A DNA stretch of 64,000 nt, taken from contig NZ_LSRS01000005.1 in the NCBI RefSeq assembly GCF_009932395.1, positions 43,271 through 107,270 of the forward strand, read 5' to 3'. A program made the translations under genes and the position numbers. Shown here one piece after another: positions 16,434-25,307 of the stretch. The notes beneath the pieces were generated by a model that worked only from the letters and a program-made list of their open reading frames with translations, had not been told where the DNA came from and searched no databases. The stretch's first letter is position 1; every line of letters begins with the position of its first letter. Source of the DNA: Sporotomaculum syntrophicum. GTDB lineage: Bacteria; Bacillota; Desulfotomaculia; Desulfotomaculales; Desulfallaceae.

Positions 16434-17552
16434 ATGAAAGAGATTTTAAGATGGTATTCCAATACTCTTGATAAGGAAAAGCTAAATAAATTTTTTAGAT
16501 TAACCGGCATTGAAATTCAAGGCTTTAGAAAAAAGGCAGATAAAGCACCTGTGCAGATCATGCGAAAGAAATTTAGCGGTGTTTGTATTGATGTTCCACG
16601 CGATAAGTTGATGTTCTTTTTATCTATCTTAAATGAAGAGCTTTATGACGAGATAAACGAGTTAAGCACAGCTGAAATTATGGCAGAAGAAAAAGAGCTA
16701 ATCGGAAAATACAATTTACCTGACTATGTATTGGGATTGCTGGTCATGTCGGAGACGGAGGAGTCTGATCATATCAATGAACATATTAACCAGCTGATCA
16801 TTGATGTTGACCAGCAAGAAAATCAAATTGATGATGTTGACGCTAAAAAAACATTGGTTGAGATTAATGCCTCAACAGAAAAAGAAAGTAAAATCTTAAG
16901 AAAAAAACTTAAAGATAAAAATCAGCAATTAGAACAAGCCATTAATCAAATTCAGAAATTAAATAGCACAATAACTAGAATTAAAGAAGAAAATAAAAAA
17001 CAGTTGGGAGATATGACCAAAGCCTACGAACGAACAAGTACAGAACTTGAACAAGCAATAACATTCCAGAATGAAGTGTTGAAACAAAAAAGAAAGTTTG
17101 AAGAACAGCTTGGAGAAATGAATAACGCCATAAATCAGTTAACTACTGAGAATGAGGGGCTTAAAAAGAAGTTGGCTGAACAAGAAGTTTTGTTAAAAAT
17201 CTGGCAGGCAAAATATCCTGGGGAGAAACTTAATAATAAAACGCTGCGAGTTATTTTCCTGGGTGATAAGTCTAACCGAGTAATAAACGTTGTTTCAGGA
17301 GTTGTTGTAGATAAAACCTGTGTTGATTTTGATGATGTAGATGTGATTTGCAGTAGTGAGGAGCATATCAAGGAGTATGATGTAGCATTTTTATTATCCA
17401 GTCGGTGTACCTTTGAACAACGGCGTAAGATACTTAAAAATTTTAACAGCTGTCAAATTAAAATTAATGAGATACCTAATATAAAAAGCAGTGAAGATAT
17501 TATTAATCAATTAATTACCGATCTTTCCAAAGATAAAAAATATGCCATTTAG
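16434..17552 (+). CDS. Coiled-coil protein with small globular ends, defence operon
   Basis: No known family is assigned. The 372-aa protein has an N-terminal globular part (1-115) and a charged coiled coil (about 125-265, rich in Q, E and K heptads). A compact C-terminal alpha/beta domain (about 272-365) alternates strands and helices (LRVIFLGDKSNRV, VDVICSSEEHI, YDVAFLLSSRCT). That last part recalls small Rossmann-like domains of the DUF2325 kind that follow coiled coils, but I am not sure. It starts at ATG 16434 after AGGGGG. The next gene follows after 21 nt with its own AAGGAGG. It likely partners the McrB-like ATPase, as coiled-coil proteins often do in McrBC-type systems; this is inference. 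Confidence 0.7.
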   Translation: MKEILRWYSNTLDKEKLNKFFRLTGIEIQGFRKKADKAPVQIMRKKFSGVCIDVPRDKLMFFLSILNEELYDEINELSTAEIMAEEKELIGKYNLPDYVLGLLVMSETEESDHINEHINQLIIDVDQQENQIDDVDAKKTLVEINASTEKESKILRKKLKDKNQQLEQAINQIQKLNSTITRIKEENKKQLGDMTKAYERTSTELEQAITFQNEVLKQKRKFEEQLGEMNNAINQLTTENEGLKKKLAEQEVLLKIWQAKYPGEKLNNKTLRVIFLGDKSNRVINVVSGVVVDKTCVDFDDVDVICSSEEHIKEYDVAFLLSSRCTFEQRRKILKNFNSCQIKINEIPNIKSSEDIINQLITDLSKDKKYAI

Positions 17553-17573
17553 TTTCCAAGGAGGACAATGTAA

Positions 17574-19616
17574 ATGAGTGAAGAGTTAAACTGTATTTTG
17601 GTTGGTATTCTAGCTGAACCAGAAGACCTTATGCCTGAAAGAGAGTTTGTTGTATTTGTTAATAGTATTAATGAGCTTCAGTTTGCCTTAAAGATAATAT
17701 CTGATGGGCCTGATTTTTTACCTTTAGAAAAACCAATAACTTGTTATGCCAACAAATTTACTGATTATGACTTTATCGATAACTATTATGATGATCTGCC
17801 TATGAGGGCCAAGTCTTTTGAAGATTTCATTAAGGATAAAGTGGTCTTATTTCGTCCTGTTCAACAATATAAAAAAGGTGAGATTTTATATTCTGCTGAA
17901 CCTGTTATGGTTTTACCGAAGCCCCCTGGCATACATAGAAATAGCAGGCTAATCCCTATGCTTTATTTGAATGAGAGAGACTACGAAGATTACGATAAGC
18001 TAATTGTAAACAGGCAGCCTGTAGGACCATTCCGCTATTTCCCTGGACAAATGCCTATAGCAGATCCTATTTATATTCATATTGGCGGTTATTTGTATGG
18101 AGATTTTGCTTTTCGTGTAGAAAGGCATAATAAGTGGATCTTTAATTATAAAAATAACCTAAAGCGTGTTCAATGCGACCTTTTTGAATATGAAAATGTA
18201 ATTACCTATAAAGATGTAGCATTTGTTGAATCTTATTTATACCTGCAGGATTTCGCAAAACTATTAGAAGCTGATGGTGAAAAGGTAGAAATCTTAGATG
18301 CACCCTTATCCAAAGATGTGCAGTTTGATCCAGGTACTAAAAAAGAAGTTGACCATAGCGCTGATGATCATACCAAGTCACCAAAAACAGATGCCGTGAA
18401 AAAAGTGATTGATGCACTGGAACCCGACCTGCAAGGAGTCTTAAATGATGCTACTGGTAATCTAGAGGAACCGGTAATGGGAGTAGGCCTAGAAGAAGTC
18501 GAGTTTATCAACAGGTTAATTAAACACTGTCGTTTATCAGGTCTGCTTTATGATGAGGATGATTTATATAATTTTCATATAGACTTAAAGATCAATAATT
18601 TTGTTATTATTGCCGGCATGTCGGGAACAGGAAAATCAAGGTTGGTTGGTTTATACGCTGAATCACTGGGATTAACCCGAGATGATTCCCGGGGCAGGTT
18701 TAGTTTTATACCAGTAAGGCCAACATGGACAGATGAAACAGATTTAATTGGTTTTTTGGACACCTCCAATAACATATACAGACCGGCGGATACTGGTTTG
18801 CTAAACCTCTTATTGGAAGCGGAAAAAAACCGGGACAAACTGTATCTGGTGTGCTTTGACGAAATGAATCTGGCCAGAATAGAACATTATTTTGCCCAGT
18901 TTTTAAGTGTTTTGGAACTCCCGGCAGAAAAGCGGGTGCTGCAATTATATAATCCTGAAATGGCAGAACGTGTATATAATTCTCATCAATATCCCCCCCA
19001 GGTCAAGCTTGGTCGCAATGTATTAATGGTGGGAACGGTTAACATTGATGAATCAACTTACGCATTTAGCGATAAAGTACTGGACCGGGCCAGCATACTT
19101 CGTTTAAAGGTGTTGCCTTTTGTCAGGTTGGCTGAGTTAATTGAAGGTTTAAAAACCAATACACCCATTATAAATAATTCAGAAATTTTAGCCACACAAT
19201 ACTTCAACTGGGTAAACCAAAGCGGATTCTCTCTTAATGCAAGTGAAAATGAGTTTTTATATAAATTACACGAGATAATTAACAAAGTTGATGCCAGAAA
19301 AGGTATTGGTTATCGTAGCCTGCGTCATATAGATGATTACTTGCGCAATATACCCAGGCATGAACAGGGGCCAATCTTAAATCGCGCGAAAGCTTTTGAC
19401 TATCAGCTTGTGCAAAAGGTACTTCCTATGTTGCGCGGGCCACAGGAACAATTGCTTAAATTAATTGGTATTTATAACGAAACGACGGATGAGGTAGAAG
19501 ATAGCGAAATTTTGAAATTGATGGATGAATACAACAATATCAGCGATTATAATTATAGCCGTAACGAAATTAAGCAGAAAGCCAAGGAATTAAGGTGGTT
19601 TGGTTATGCATCCTGA
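17574..19616 (+). CDS. McrB-like AAA+ ATPase/GTPase
   Basis: The 680-aa protein has an N-terminal region (about 1-270) of unrecognised fold, which in McrB relatives is the substrate-recognition module. A linker and an AAA+ domain of the McrB clade follow. Walker A is GMSGTGKS (348-355). Walker B is LVCFDEMNLA (Asp429-Glu430), with the family-typical M-N-L-A. The sensor-1 region is GTVNIDEST (Asn490), followed by FSDKVLDRASILRL with the Arg cluster. In McrBC, the B subunit forms nucleotide-driven hexamers that feed DNA to the McrC nuclease. The next gene encodes exactly such a partner and overlaps it by 11 nt, which strongly supports the pairing. The ribosome site AAGGAGG is 8 nt before the ATG. 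Nucleotide preference (GTP or ATP) cannot be told. Confidence 0.88.
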   Translation: MSEELNCILVGILAEPEDLMPEREFVVFVNSINELQFALKIISDGPDFLPLEKPITCYANKFTDYDFIDNYYDDLPMRAKSFEDFIKDKVVLFRPVQQYKKGEILYSAEPVMVLPKPPGIHRNSRLIPMLYLNERDYEDYDKLIVNRQPVGPFRYFPGQMPIADPIYIHIGGYLYGDFAFRVERHNKWIFNYKNNLKRVQCDLFEYENVITYKDVAFVESYLYLQDFAKLLEADGEKVEILDAPLSKDVQFDPGTKKEVDHSADDHTKSPKTDAVKKVIDALEPDLQGVLNDATGNLEEPVMGVGLEEVEFINRLIKHCRLSGLLYDEDDLYNFHIDLKINNFVIIAGMSGTGKSRLVGLYAESLGLTRDDSRGRFSFIPVRPTWTDETDLIGFLDTSNNIYRPADTGLLNLLLEAEKNRDKLYLVCFDEMNLARIEHYFAQFLSVLELPAEKRVLQLYNPEMAERVYNSHQYPPQVKLGRNVLMVGTVNIDESTYAFSDKVLDRASILRLKVLPFVRLAELIEGLKTNTPIINNSEILATQYFNWVNQSGFSLNASENEFLYKLHEIINKVDARKGIGYRSLRHIDDYLRNIPRHEQGPILNRAKAFDYQLVQKVLPMLRGPQEQLLKLIGIYNETTDEVEDSEILKLMDEYNNISDYNYSRNEIKQKAKELRWFGYAS

Positions 19617-21420
19617 TGGATTACCTTTCCGCGTCATTTTGCACATTGGCAGCAAAGAAAAGAATTATTCCATCCCGTTAAACAGTTTTTGCAGCAAAGA
19701 AAAAGATGCCGTTATTGATTCCACATATTTATTGGAATTTAGTTATGTGAGTTTGGAATTTACTCCAGGCGATGGTATCAAAATACCGGATAATGCCCGC
19801 TTATACATGGACGGGCTGGATGGCCTTGGTAACCACCAAATTAAGCGCGATTATGACGGGGCCTACCTTGATTGTCCCAGTAATATGCCTCTATACAACC
19901 AGATAGAAAACTATCCCTGGATTCCCGGTCTGTATCGAGTTAAGGTGGTCTGGGGGGATAGTTCGTATTTCACCATATTAAAAGTTAAGGCTAAGCAAAT
20001 CAGTGATCGTCAACTAGAGGTTATGCGACAAGAGTTGGAGGACTGTGTTAGAGGTTTAGCTATTGATGTGGCTTTACCCAGGCGTGGTCCAGGTACATCC
20101 GACATCATGCAAGCTTTACCGGTTCTTTTTTATCAGTATAGCTTGTTGGAAAAAGAATTTCCGCGGCTTTATGCCAGTTTGCTGGATATTTTACAAAAGC
20201 CTCACCAACAAGTAATTAAGGAACATGATATAGTTCCTGAACATAAGGCAAGGGTTTGGGATAATCGCACTTTATATTGGTTGAACTCTGAACATGGCAG
20301 GCGAAAGAACAGCGGTTCAAACCGGCGTCCCAAATATGTCTTGGCGCCGCGAAGTAAAATAAATTATGATTTGTCAGAAAATCAATGGCTTAAAAAAATA
20401 CTTTTCGGTTTTATCCAGGTATGCAGCCGGATTCAAAAAGCAATTGAAAACACACTTAACCTTAAAAAAGGTATATTAACAGAAGAAGAACGATACATGC
20501 CGGGTAATGCAAGTATACTCAAGCGCAGGCAAAAAGAAATCGATCATTTGTATAAAGATCTGGATCGCTGTAATAGACTACAGGGGCGTCTATGGCAGCT
20601 ATTAAATCATCAATTCTTCACCGGTGTAAAAAGCATTAAAGGTCTTATCCCCATAACTCCCGGCTTATTACAGGATTATCGATATTTTGGTGTTTTTCGG
20701 TTTTGGCAGCAATTATGCCTAAATTCAGAAATACAGGTACAGTCTGCAACTGAGTATCAGTGGAAACGTTCTGATTTGCTTTATGAATATTGGATTTTCG
20801 TTAAAATGTTGGAAATTTTAAAGAAGCTCGGGTTTCAACCCGTGGAAGGTTGGATTTATTCCAACACATGGAGATTTGGCGAGCCCATGTTTATACCCAG
20901 CATTGAACCGGATACCAAAGTAAGCTTGACGAAAGGTAAATGGCGTTTTGATTTAATATACGACCAAAGTATACCTTACGAGAGTAAAATAGCGAGCGAG
21001 AAGGGCATTCCCATATGGAGTGAAAGCGAGAACAACAGGCCTGATTTGCGTCTGGATGTCTACGAAAGTGAAGAATATTCTCAATCCTTCATTTTCGAGG
21101 TGAAATATCGCAAGCTTCAAAATGTGTGGAACACTTTGGTGGAAAAAGACCGAAGAAAATGGACAGAAAATATGCGCCAGCTATTAAACTACCGCATTGG
21201 TTTATCAAGTGTTTCTGATCATAAAATCAGGCCGGTTGATGAAGTAATTGCGTTTTACCCCGGTGATGCAGCAAATGATGCGAAACTAACTATAGATGAA
21301 TATAGAATTACGCTGATAAAATTCGGGCCAGGTGGGGATAACCAGCATGTATTATTCTATTTAAGAGATATCTTGTTCAAAAAAATTATAGAGAACGATG
21401 AAAAAGAAGCGATTGTTTAG
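19606..21420 (+). CDS. DUF2357 / McrC-like PD-(D/E)XK nuclease
   Basis: This roughly 604-aa protein has an N-terminal beta-rich DUF2357-type region (about 1-130), a helical middle (about 140-370) and a C-terminal restriction-endonuclease-like core. Catalytic residues are visible: RPDLRLDV (Asp480), then FIFEVKYRK (Glu498-x-Lys500), the D...ExK signature. McrC-type proteins of this family are the nuclease partner of McrB ATPases. I chose ATG 19606, 7 nt after AAGGTGG; a TTG at 19600 is also possible. It overlaps the ATPase gene by 11 nt, implying translational coupling. It is the last gene of the cluster, and downstream sequence changes character. Likely role: cleavage of foreign DNA. Confidence 0.87.
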   Translation: MHPDGLPFRVILHIGSKEKNYSIPLNSFCSKEKDAVIDSTYLLEFSYVSLEFTPGDGIKIPDNARLYMDGLDGLGNHQIKRDYDGAYLDCPSNMPLYNQIENYPWIPGLYRVKVVWGDSSYFTILKVKAKQISDRQLEVMRQELEDCVRGLAIDVALPRRGPGTSDIMQALPVLFYQYSLLEKEFPRLYASLLDILQKPHQQVIKEHDIVPEHKARVWDNRTLYWLNSEHGRRKNSGSNRRPKYVLAPRSKINYDLSENQWLKKILFGFIQVCSRIQKAIENTLNLKKGILTEEERYMPGNASILKRRQKEIDHLYKDLDRCNRLQGRLWQLLNHQFFTGVKSIKGLIPITPGLLQDYRYFGVFRFWQQLCLNSEIQVQSATEYQWKRSDLLYEYWIFVKMLEILKKLGFQPVEGWIYSNTWRFGEPMFIPSIEPDTKVSLTKGKWRFDLIYDQSIPYESKIASEKGIPIWSESENNRPDLRLDVYESEEYSQSFIFEVKYRKLQNVWNTLVEKDRRKWTENMRQLLNYRIGLSSVSDHKIRPVDEVIAFYPGDAANDAKLTIDEYRITLIKFGPGGDNQHVLFYLRDILFKKIIENDEKEAIV

Positions 21421-21616
21421 AATCTTTCAATATGTTGGGTATACTTACGCCCACTATTTCCCTTTAGGTATTATAATAACATAAGGTTTTATAAGTTGCT
21501 GTCGGCATTACTCTTGACTAAAAGATGTTAGTGCGTGAATATAGGATAGGGATAAAGTAATATAAAATAAATATGGGGACTCTGAGCATATCAAAGAAAG
21601 AGAAAGGGTGAAAGTG

Positions 21617-22786
21617 ATGAATGCTTTCGTATATGACATTCCAACAAAAGTATATTTCGGTGAAAACCAACTGAAGAACTTGGGCGCCGAATTAAGCAAA
21701 TTCGGCAAAAAAGTACTTTTGACTTATGGTGGAGGTTCCATCAAGAAGATTGGGCTTTATGACAAGATTATCGAGGAGATAAATAAAGCTGGTTTAGAGC
21801 TTTATGAATTGTCCGGAATTGACCCAAATCCAAGAGTATCCTCTGTAAACGCAGGTGCTGATATATGCAAGAAAGAAAATATAGACGTTCTTCTTGCTGT
21901 AGGTGGAGGATCGGTTATAGATTGCACAAAATATATTGGTGCGGCTGCTTATTATGATGGAGATGCCTGGGATATCCTGCTTAAGAAAGTCCCGGTAAAG
22001 AAATGCCTGCCCATCATTACCGTGCTAACCCTGTCAGCAACGGGTTCAGAAATGGATGCCGGCGGCGTTATCAGCAATCCCGAAACAAATGATAAAATTG
22101 GTCTGATTTTTCCTGTCATGCAACCTAAGGTTTCCTTCTTGGATCCAACACTCACCTATACGGTGAACAAATTCCATACAGCCTGTGGAGCCGCAGATAT
22201 ACTTAGCCACATCTTTGAAGTGTATTTTAGTATGGACCAAGATTTGTATATGCTGGACTGTGTTATGGAAGGCCTAATGAAGACCGTTCTAAAGTATACA
22301 CCGGTTGCCCTGGCAGAACCTGAAAATTATGAAGCACGTGCCAATCTGATGTGGGCTTCTTCATGGGCGATCAATGGCTTTATCAATGGCGGTAAGCGTC
22401 AGGCCTGGAGCTGTCATCCCATGGAACATGAGCTATCGGCGTTTTACGATATTACACACGGACTGGGGCTTGCCATACTGACGCCAAGATGGATGGAATA
22501 TACTCTGAATGAAAATACAGTAAGTAAATTCTATCAGTTTGGCGTAAATGTATTTAGTATTGATGAGTCCTTACCACAAATGGAAGTCGCTAAGCAGAGT
22601 ATTGATTTGCTTAAAGAATTCTTCTTTGAGACTCTGGGGCTGCAGAGTACCCTTACTGAAATTGGTATCAACGATGCAAACTTTAATATTATGGCCAGGA
22701 AAGCTGCAACTTTGGGAAGCACCAAATATGCCTTCCAGCCTTTAGCAGCTGAAGATATTGAAAAGATTTTCAGGATGTGTTTGTAA
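21617..22786 (+). CDS. Iron-containing alcohol dehydrogenase (butanol dehydrogenase type)
   Basis: This 389-aa group III metal-dependent alcohol dehydrogenase starts with the family opening F-x5-P-T-K-V-Y-F-G. NAD(P) binding is shown by GGGSVIDCTK (about 95-104). The metal ligands lie in AADILSHIF (Asp and His, about 193-198) and in HPMEHELSAFYDITHG (two His, about 268-282). It reduces aldehydes to alcohols, or the reverse, in the cytosol; BdhA/YqhD-type enzymes accept butanal and related substrates. I chose ATG 21617 with AAAGGG ahead of it; GTG 21608 is an alternative. It stands alone, 196 nt after the defence operon, and no terminator is obvious between them. Confidence 0.9.
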   Translation: MNAFVYDIPTKVYFGENQLKNLGAELSKFGKKVLLTYGGGSIKKIGLYDKIIEEINKAGLELYELSGIDPNPRVSSVNAGADICKKENIDVLLAVGGGSVIDCTKYIGAAAYYDGDAWDILLKKVPVKKCLPIITVLTLSATGSEMDAGGVISNPETNDKIGLIFPVMQPKVSFLDPTLTYTVNKFHTACGAADILSHIFEVYFSMDQDLYMLDCVMEGLMKTVLKYTPVALAEPENYEARANLMWASSWAINGFINGGKRQAWSCHPMEHELSAFYDITHGLGLAILTPRWMEYTLNENTVSKFYQFGVNVFSIDESLPQMEVAKQSIDLLKEFFFETLGLQSTLTEIGINDANFNIMARKAATLGSTKYAFQPLAAEDIEKIFRMCL

Positions 22787-22829
22787 GATATGTACATTTG
22801 TATAAATTGCGTGAATTATGAGACATTTA

Positions 22830-22857
22830 CTGTAATTTAATTAACATTTCATTAACA
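22830..22857 (+). promoter_or_regulatory. Putative Pho box upstream of phosphate transporter
   Basis: TTAACA occurs twice at an 11-nt period (22841-22846 and 22852-22857), preceded at the same period by CTGTAA (22830-22835). TT(A/T/C)ACA-type repeats at 11-nt spacing are the binding sites of B. subtilis PhoP. A -10-like TATTAT/TATAAT follows at 22862-22870, so the repeats occupy the -35 region, as in PhoP-activated promoters. The downstream gene is a Na/phosphate cotransporter, which fits. The assignment is inference from sequence and context. Confidence 0.55.
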
Positions 22858-22891
22858 AAAATATTATAATAATCTAAGGGAGGTGTCGGCA

Positions 22892-24568
22892 ATGGAGCTT
22901 GGGAAAAATCTGTTGTTTGGCTTAATGGGCGGCATGGGCCTTCTGTTGTATGGTATGTACATCATGAGTGAAGGCCTGCAAAAAATTGCCGGGCACCGGC
23001 TTAGGAGTCTCCTTAGCACCCTTACCCATAACCGCTGCACAGCGTTGCTTGTGGGCGCGGTAGTAACCATGCTTTTTCAAAGCAGCACCGCAACAACGGT
23101 AATTTTAGTCGGTCTAACCAGTGCCTCGATTATGTCCTTAAAAGAAACCCTGGGAGTAATTCTAGGCGCAGATATCGGTACCACGGTTACTGCTCAGTTA
23201 ATCGCCCTTAAGGTTACTGAAATTGCGTTGCCCATTATGACTATCGGCGCTTTAATAACGTTTTTTTGCCGGCAAGACCAATACAAACGGGTGGGACAAG
23301 TGCTGCTGGGTTTCGGGTTATTATTTTTTGGCCTAAAACTTATGGCCGCTACTATGCAGCCATTGAAAGACGAACCTTTTTTCCGTCATATGCTGGTGAG
23401 CGCCGGTGATTACCCGCTGCTGGCCATTTTTGCCGCCGCTTTATTCACTTTTTTAGTGCAAAGCAGCGCCGCATCAGTAGGTATTATCATGGTTATGGCT
23501 ATGCAAAATTTAGTGCCGCTGCACTCTGCGATTTATTTGCTGTTTGGGGCAAATATAGGCACCTCATTTACAGCGCTCTTGACAAGCTTGGGTTCTTCCC
23601 GTGAAGCCCGGCGAGTGGCTGCTGCTCATCTGCTGTTTAAAACATCCGGTGTGTTGTTGCTGTTGCCATTTGTCGGCCTTTATGCCTTGCTAATGACCAA
23701 AATCACGGCAGCGCCGGTCTACCAGGTGGCAAACGCCCATACTTTTTTTAATATCGCTATCGCCATTTTGTTTTTACCGTTTATTAATCAATTTGCCAGG
23801 CTGCTGCAAATAATTATCCCGGATCGTAAAGGGCCCCATGAAAGACAGTTAAAAACCAAATACCTCGATGAGAAATTAATTAATACCCCGTCCATAGCTC
23901 TGGGGCTGGCTTCCAAAGAAAGAGACAATGCCGCAGATCAGGTTTACTTTATGATCCAATCAATTATAAAGGTATTTGAAAAAAACGATACTAAGTTGTT
24001 GGGAAAAATTAATAGGAAAGAAGACTATCTAGATCTGCTCTGCCAATCCATGACCAATTACTTAACCAGTGTGATGCGCCAACCGCTATCACGCAAAGAA
24101 TTTAACCGGTGTATGAGCAATATGCATATTGTAGCTGATTTAGAGCACATTGGAGATATTATTGAGAAGGATATTACTTATATTGCCAATTCCAAGATAA
24201 GCCGGCAGTATCAATTCTCTGCGGAGGGATGGGAAGAGATCAAGGATATGCACCGCCGGCTGGTTGATTTAATGCGCATGGCTAATGTGGCCCTGGTTGC
24301 CAATGATATTGAGCTGGCCAATGAGGCCATTAAAGGATGCTCAGAGTTAGCCCTCATGGAGAGACAACTGCGCACGCAGCACTTTAAACGGCTAAAACAA
24401 GGTACCGAGAAGTCCGTTTCCACCAGTGCATTGCATTTGGATTTAATTAATTCTCTTTTACGCATAAGTGAACACATAAGCAATATCTGCTATGAAATTG
24501 CTACTGGGGGGGGCGGCAGCGACACTAACTTCAGCCATTATGTGAATGAAATAGTAGTGCCCGGATAA
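22892..24568 (+). CDS. Na+/phosphate cotransporter (NptA/YjbB type) with PhoU-like tail
   Basis: This 558-aa membrane protein has the Na/Pi cotransporter fold. Two inverted repeats each carry the substrate motif Q-S-S: LFQSSTATT at about 62-70 and LVQSSAAS near 193-200. About eight or nine hydrophobic segments lie within residues 1-310. The C-terminal 220 residues are helical and match PhoU-like domains, ending in a Gly-rich stretch. It should import phosphate with sodium across the cytoplasmic membrane, with the PhoU-like part regulating. I chose ATG 22892, 10 nt after GGGAGG, over GTG 22883. A Pho box just upstream suggests induction under phosphate limitation. Confidence 0.9.
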   Translation: MELGKNLLFGLMGGMGLLLYGMYIMSEGLQKIAGHRLRSLLSTLTHNRCTALLVGAVVTMLFQSSTATTVILVGLTSASIMSLKETLGVILGADIGTTVTAQLIALKVTEIALPIMTIGALITFFCRQDQYKRVGQVLLGFGLLFFGLKLMAATMQPLKDEPFFRHMLVSAGDYPLLAIFAAALFTFLVQSSAASVGIIMVMAMQNLVPLHSAIYLLFGANIGTSFTALLTSLGSSREARRVAAAHLLFKTSGVLLLLPFVGLYALLMTKITAAPVYQVANAHTFFNIAIAILFLPFINQFARLLQIIIPDRKGPHERQLKTKYLDEKLINTPSIALGLASKERDNAADQVYFMIQSIIKVFEKNDTKLLGKINRKEDYLDLLCQSMTNYLTSVMRQPLSRKEFNRCMSNMHIVADLEHIGDIIEKDITYIANSKISRQYQFSAEGWEEIKDMHRRLVDLMRMANVALVANDIELANEAIKGCSELALMERQLRTQHFKRLKQGTEKSVSTSALHLDLINSLLRISEHISNICYEIATGGGGSDTNFSHYVNEIVVPG

Positions 24569-24618
24569 TTTTCCGATATTCATTGTGGTAACAAAGGAAA
24601 ATATGCAGGAGAGATATA

Positions 24619-24993
24619 TTGTTGAATCTTAAAGAAAGAGCTAACAAATTAAAAATAGATATCCCTGCTGTTTTCATAGCATTAAGGAAAAAAGAGACAC
24701 CGATGATAGCGAAAATTTTTGCCGGAATAACAATTATATACGCTTTATCTCCGATTGACCTTATTCCAGATTTTATACCCGTTTTAGGTTATTTAGATGA
24801 CGTGATTATACTGCCAGGTCTTATTGCTCTAACAGTACGATTGATTCCGGCAGATATTTTTGCGGAATGTCGTATTCATGCTGAAGGACTATGGGCGGAT
24901 TACAAACCAAAGAGATGGTATTTGGCCTTGCCAATTGTAGCAATATGGTTGCTTGTGATTTATCTAATTATAAAGACAATATGGTTTCGTTAA
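24619..24993 (+). CDS. YkvA-like DUF1232 membrane protein
   Basis: This 124-aa protein has the DUF1232 signature YALSPIDLIPDFIPVLGYLDD (about 38-58), a short helical hairpin with the conserved S-P-x-D-x-I-P-D. A hydrophobic helix precedes it, and there is a C-terminal transmembrane segment (about 100-122). The function of the family is not established; members are small integral membrane proteins. The start is a TTG, either 24619 or 24622, after GCAGGAGAG. It follows the phosphate transporter by 50 nt and may be co-transcribed. The 160 nt after it (24994-25152) contain no gene that I can support. Confidence 0.85.
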   Translation: MLNLKERANKLKIDIPAVFIALRKKETPMIAKIFAGITIIYALSPIDLIPDFIPVLGYLDDVIILPGLIALTVRLIPADIFAECRIHAEGLWADYKPKRWYLALPIVAIWLLVIYLIIKTIWFR

Positions 24994-25152
24994 TAATCTG
25001 CTTCTTATGCTCAAAAAAACGCAGGGTATCACCGGAGAGATTAGGAGACAGCACTTACAGGGGAGTGTGAAATCTTACTTGTACTGCGGCCGGGAAGGTT
25101 GCTAATCCAAGTGGCTGAAGGCCTCACCAGAGTAATGTTTAACCATAGTCTA

Positions 25153-25232
25153 TAAAAAAAAAGGGCTTCCAAGTTTGTGGTATCACACAGGTCTAATGTG
25201 TGTGGCCACAATACTTGGAAACCCCTTTGGAA
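25153..25232 (-). terminator. Terminator of glnA (minus strand)
   Basis: GGCTTCCAAGT (25163-25174) pairs with ACTTGGAA (25213-25220) and the following bases. An inner arm, TTGTGG (25174-25180), pairs with CCACAA (25205-25210). On the minus strand the hairpin is followed by a run of nine T (plus-strand A 25153-25161). It lies 75-155 nt beyond the glnA stop. Confidence 0.7.
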
Positions 25233-25307
25233 GCCGTTATCTTCTTATATTAAATATTAATAAAATTAAACATCGCGTATTACTTGCTTTTGGAATTGCT
25301 CTATATA

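Noticed and set aside
24994-25152. Riboswitch-like sequence between the YkvA-like gene and glnA terminator
   Set aside because: Some GGAGAG and AAGG motifs recall glycine or cobalamin leaders, but the conserved cores are missing and no suitable gene follows.
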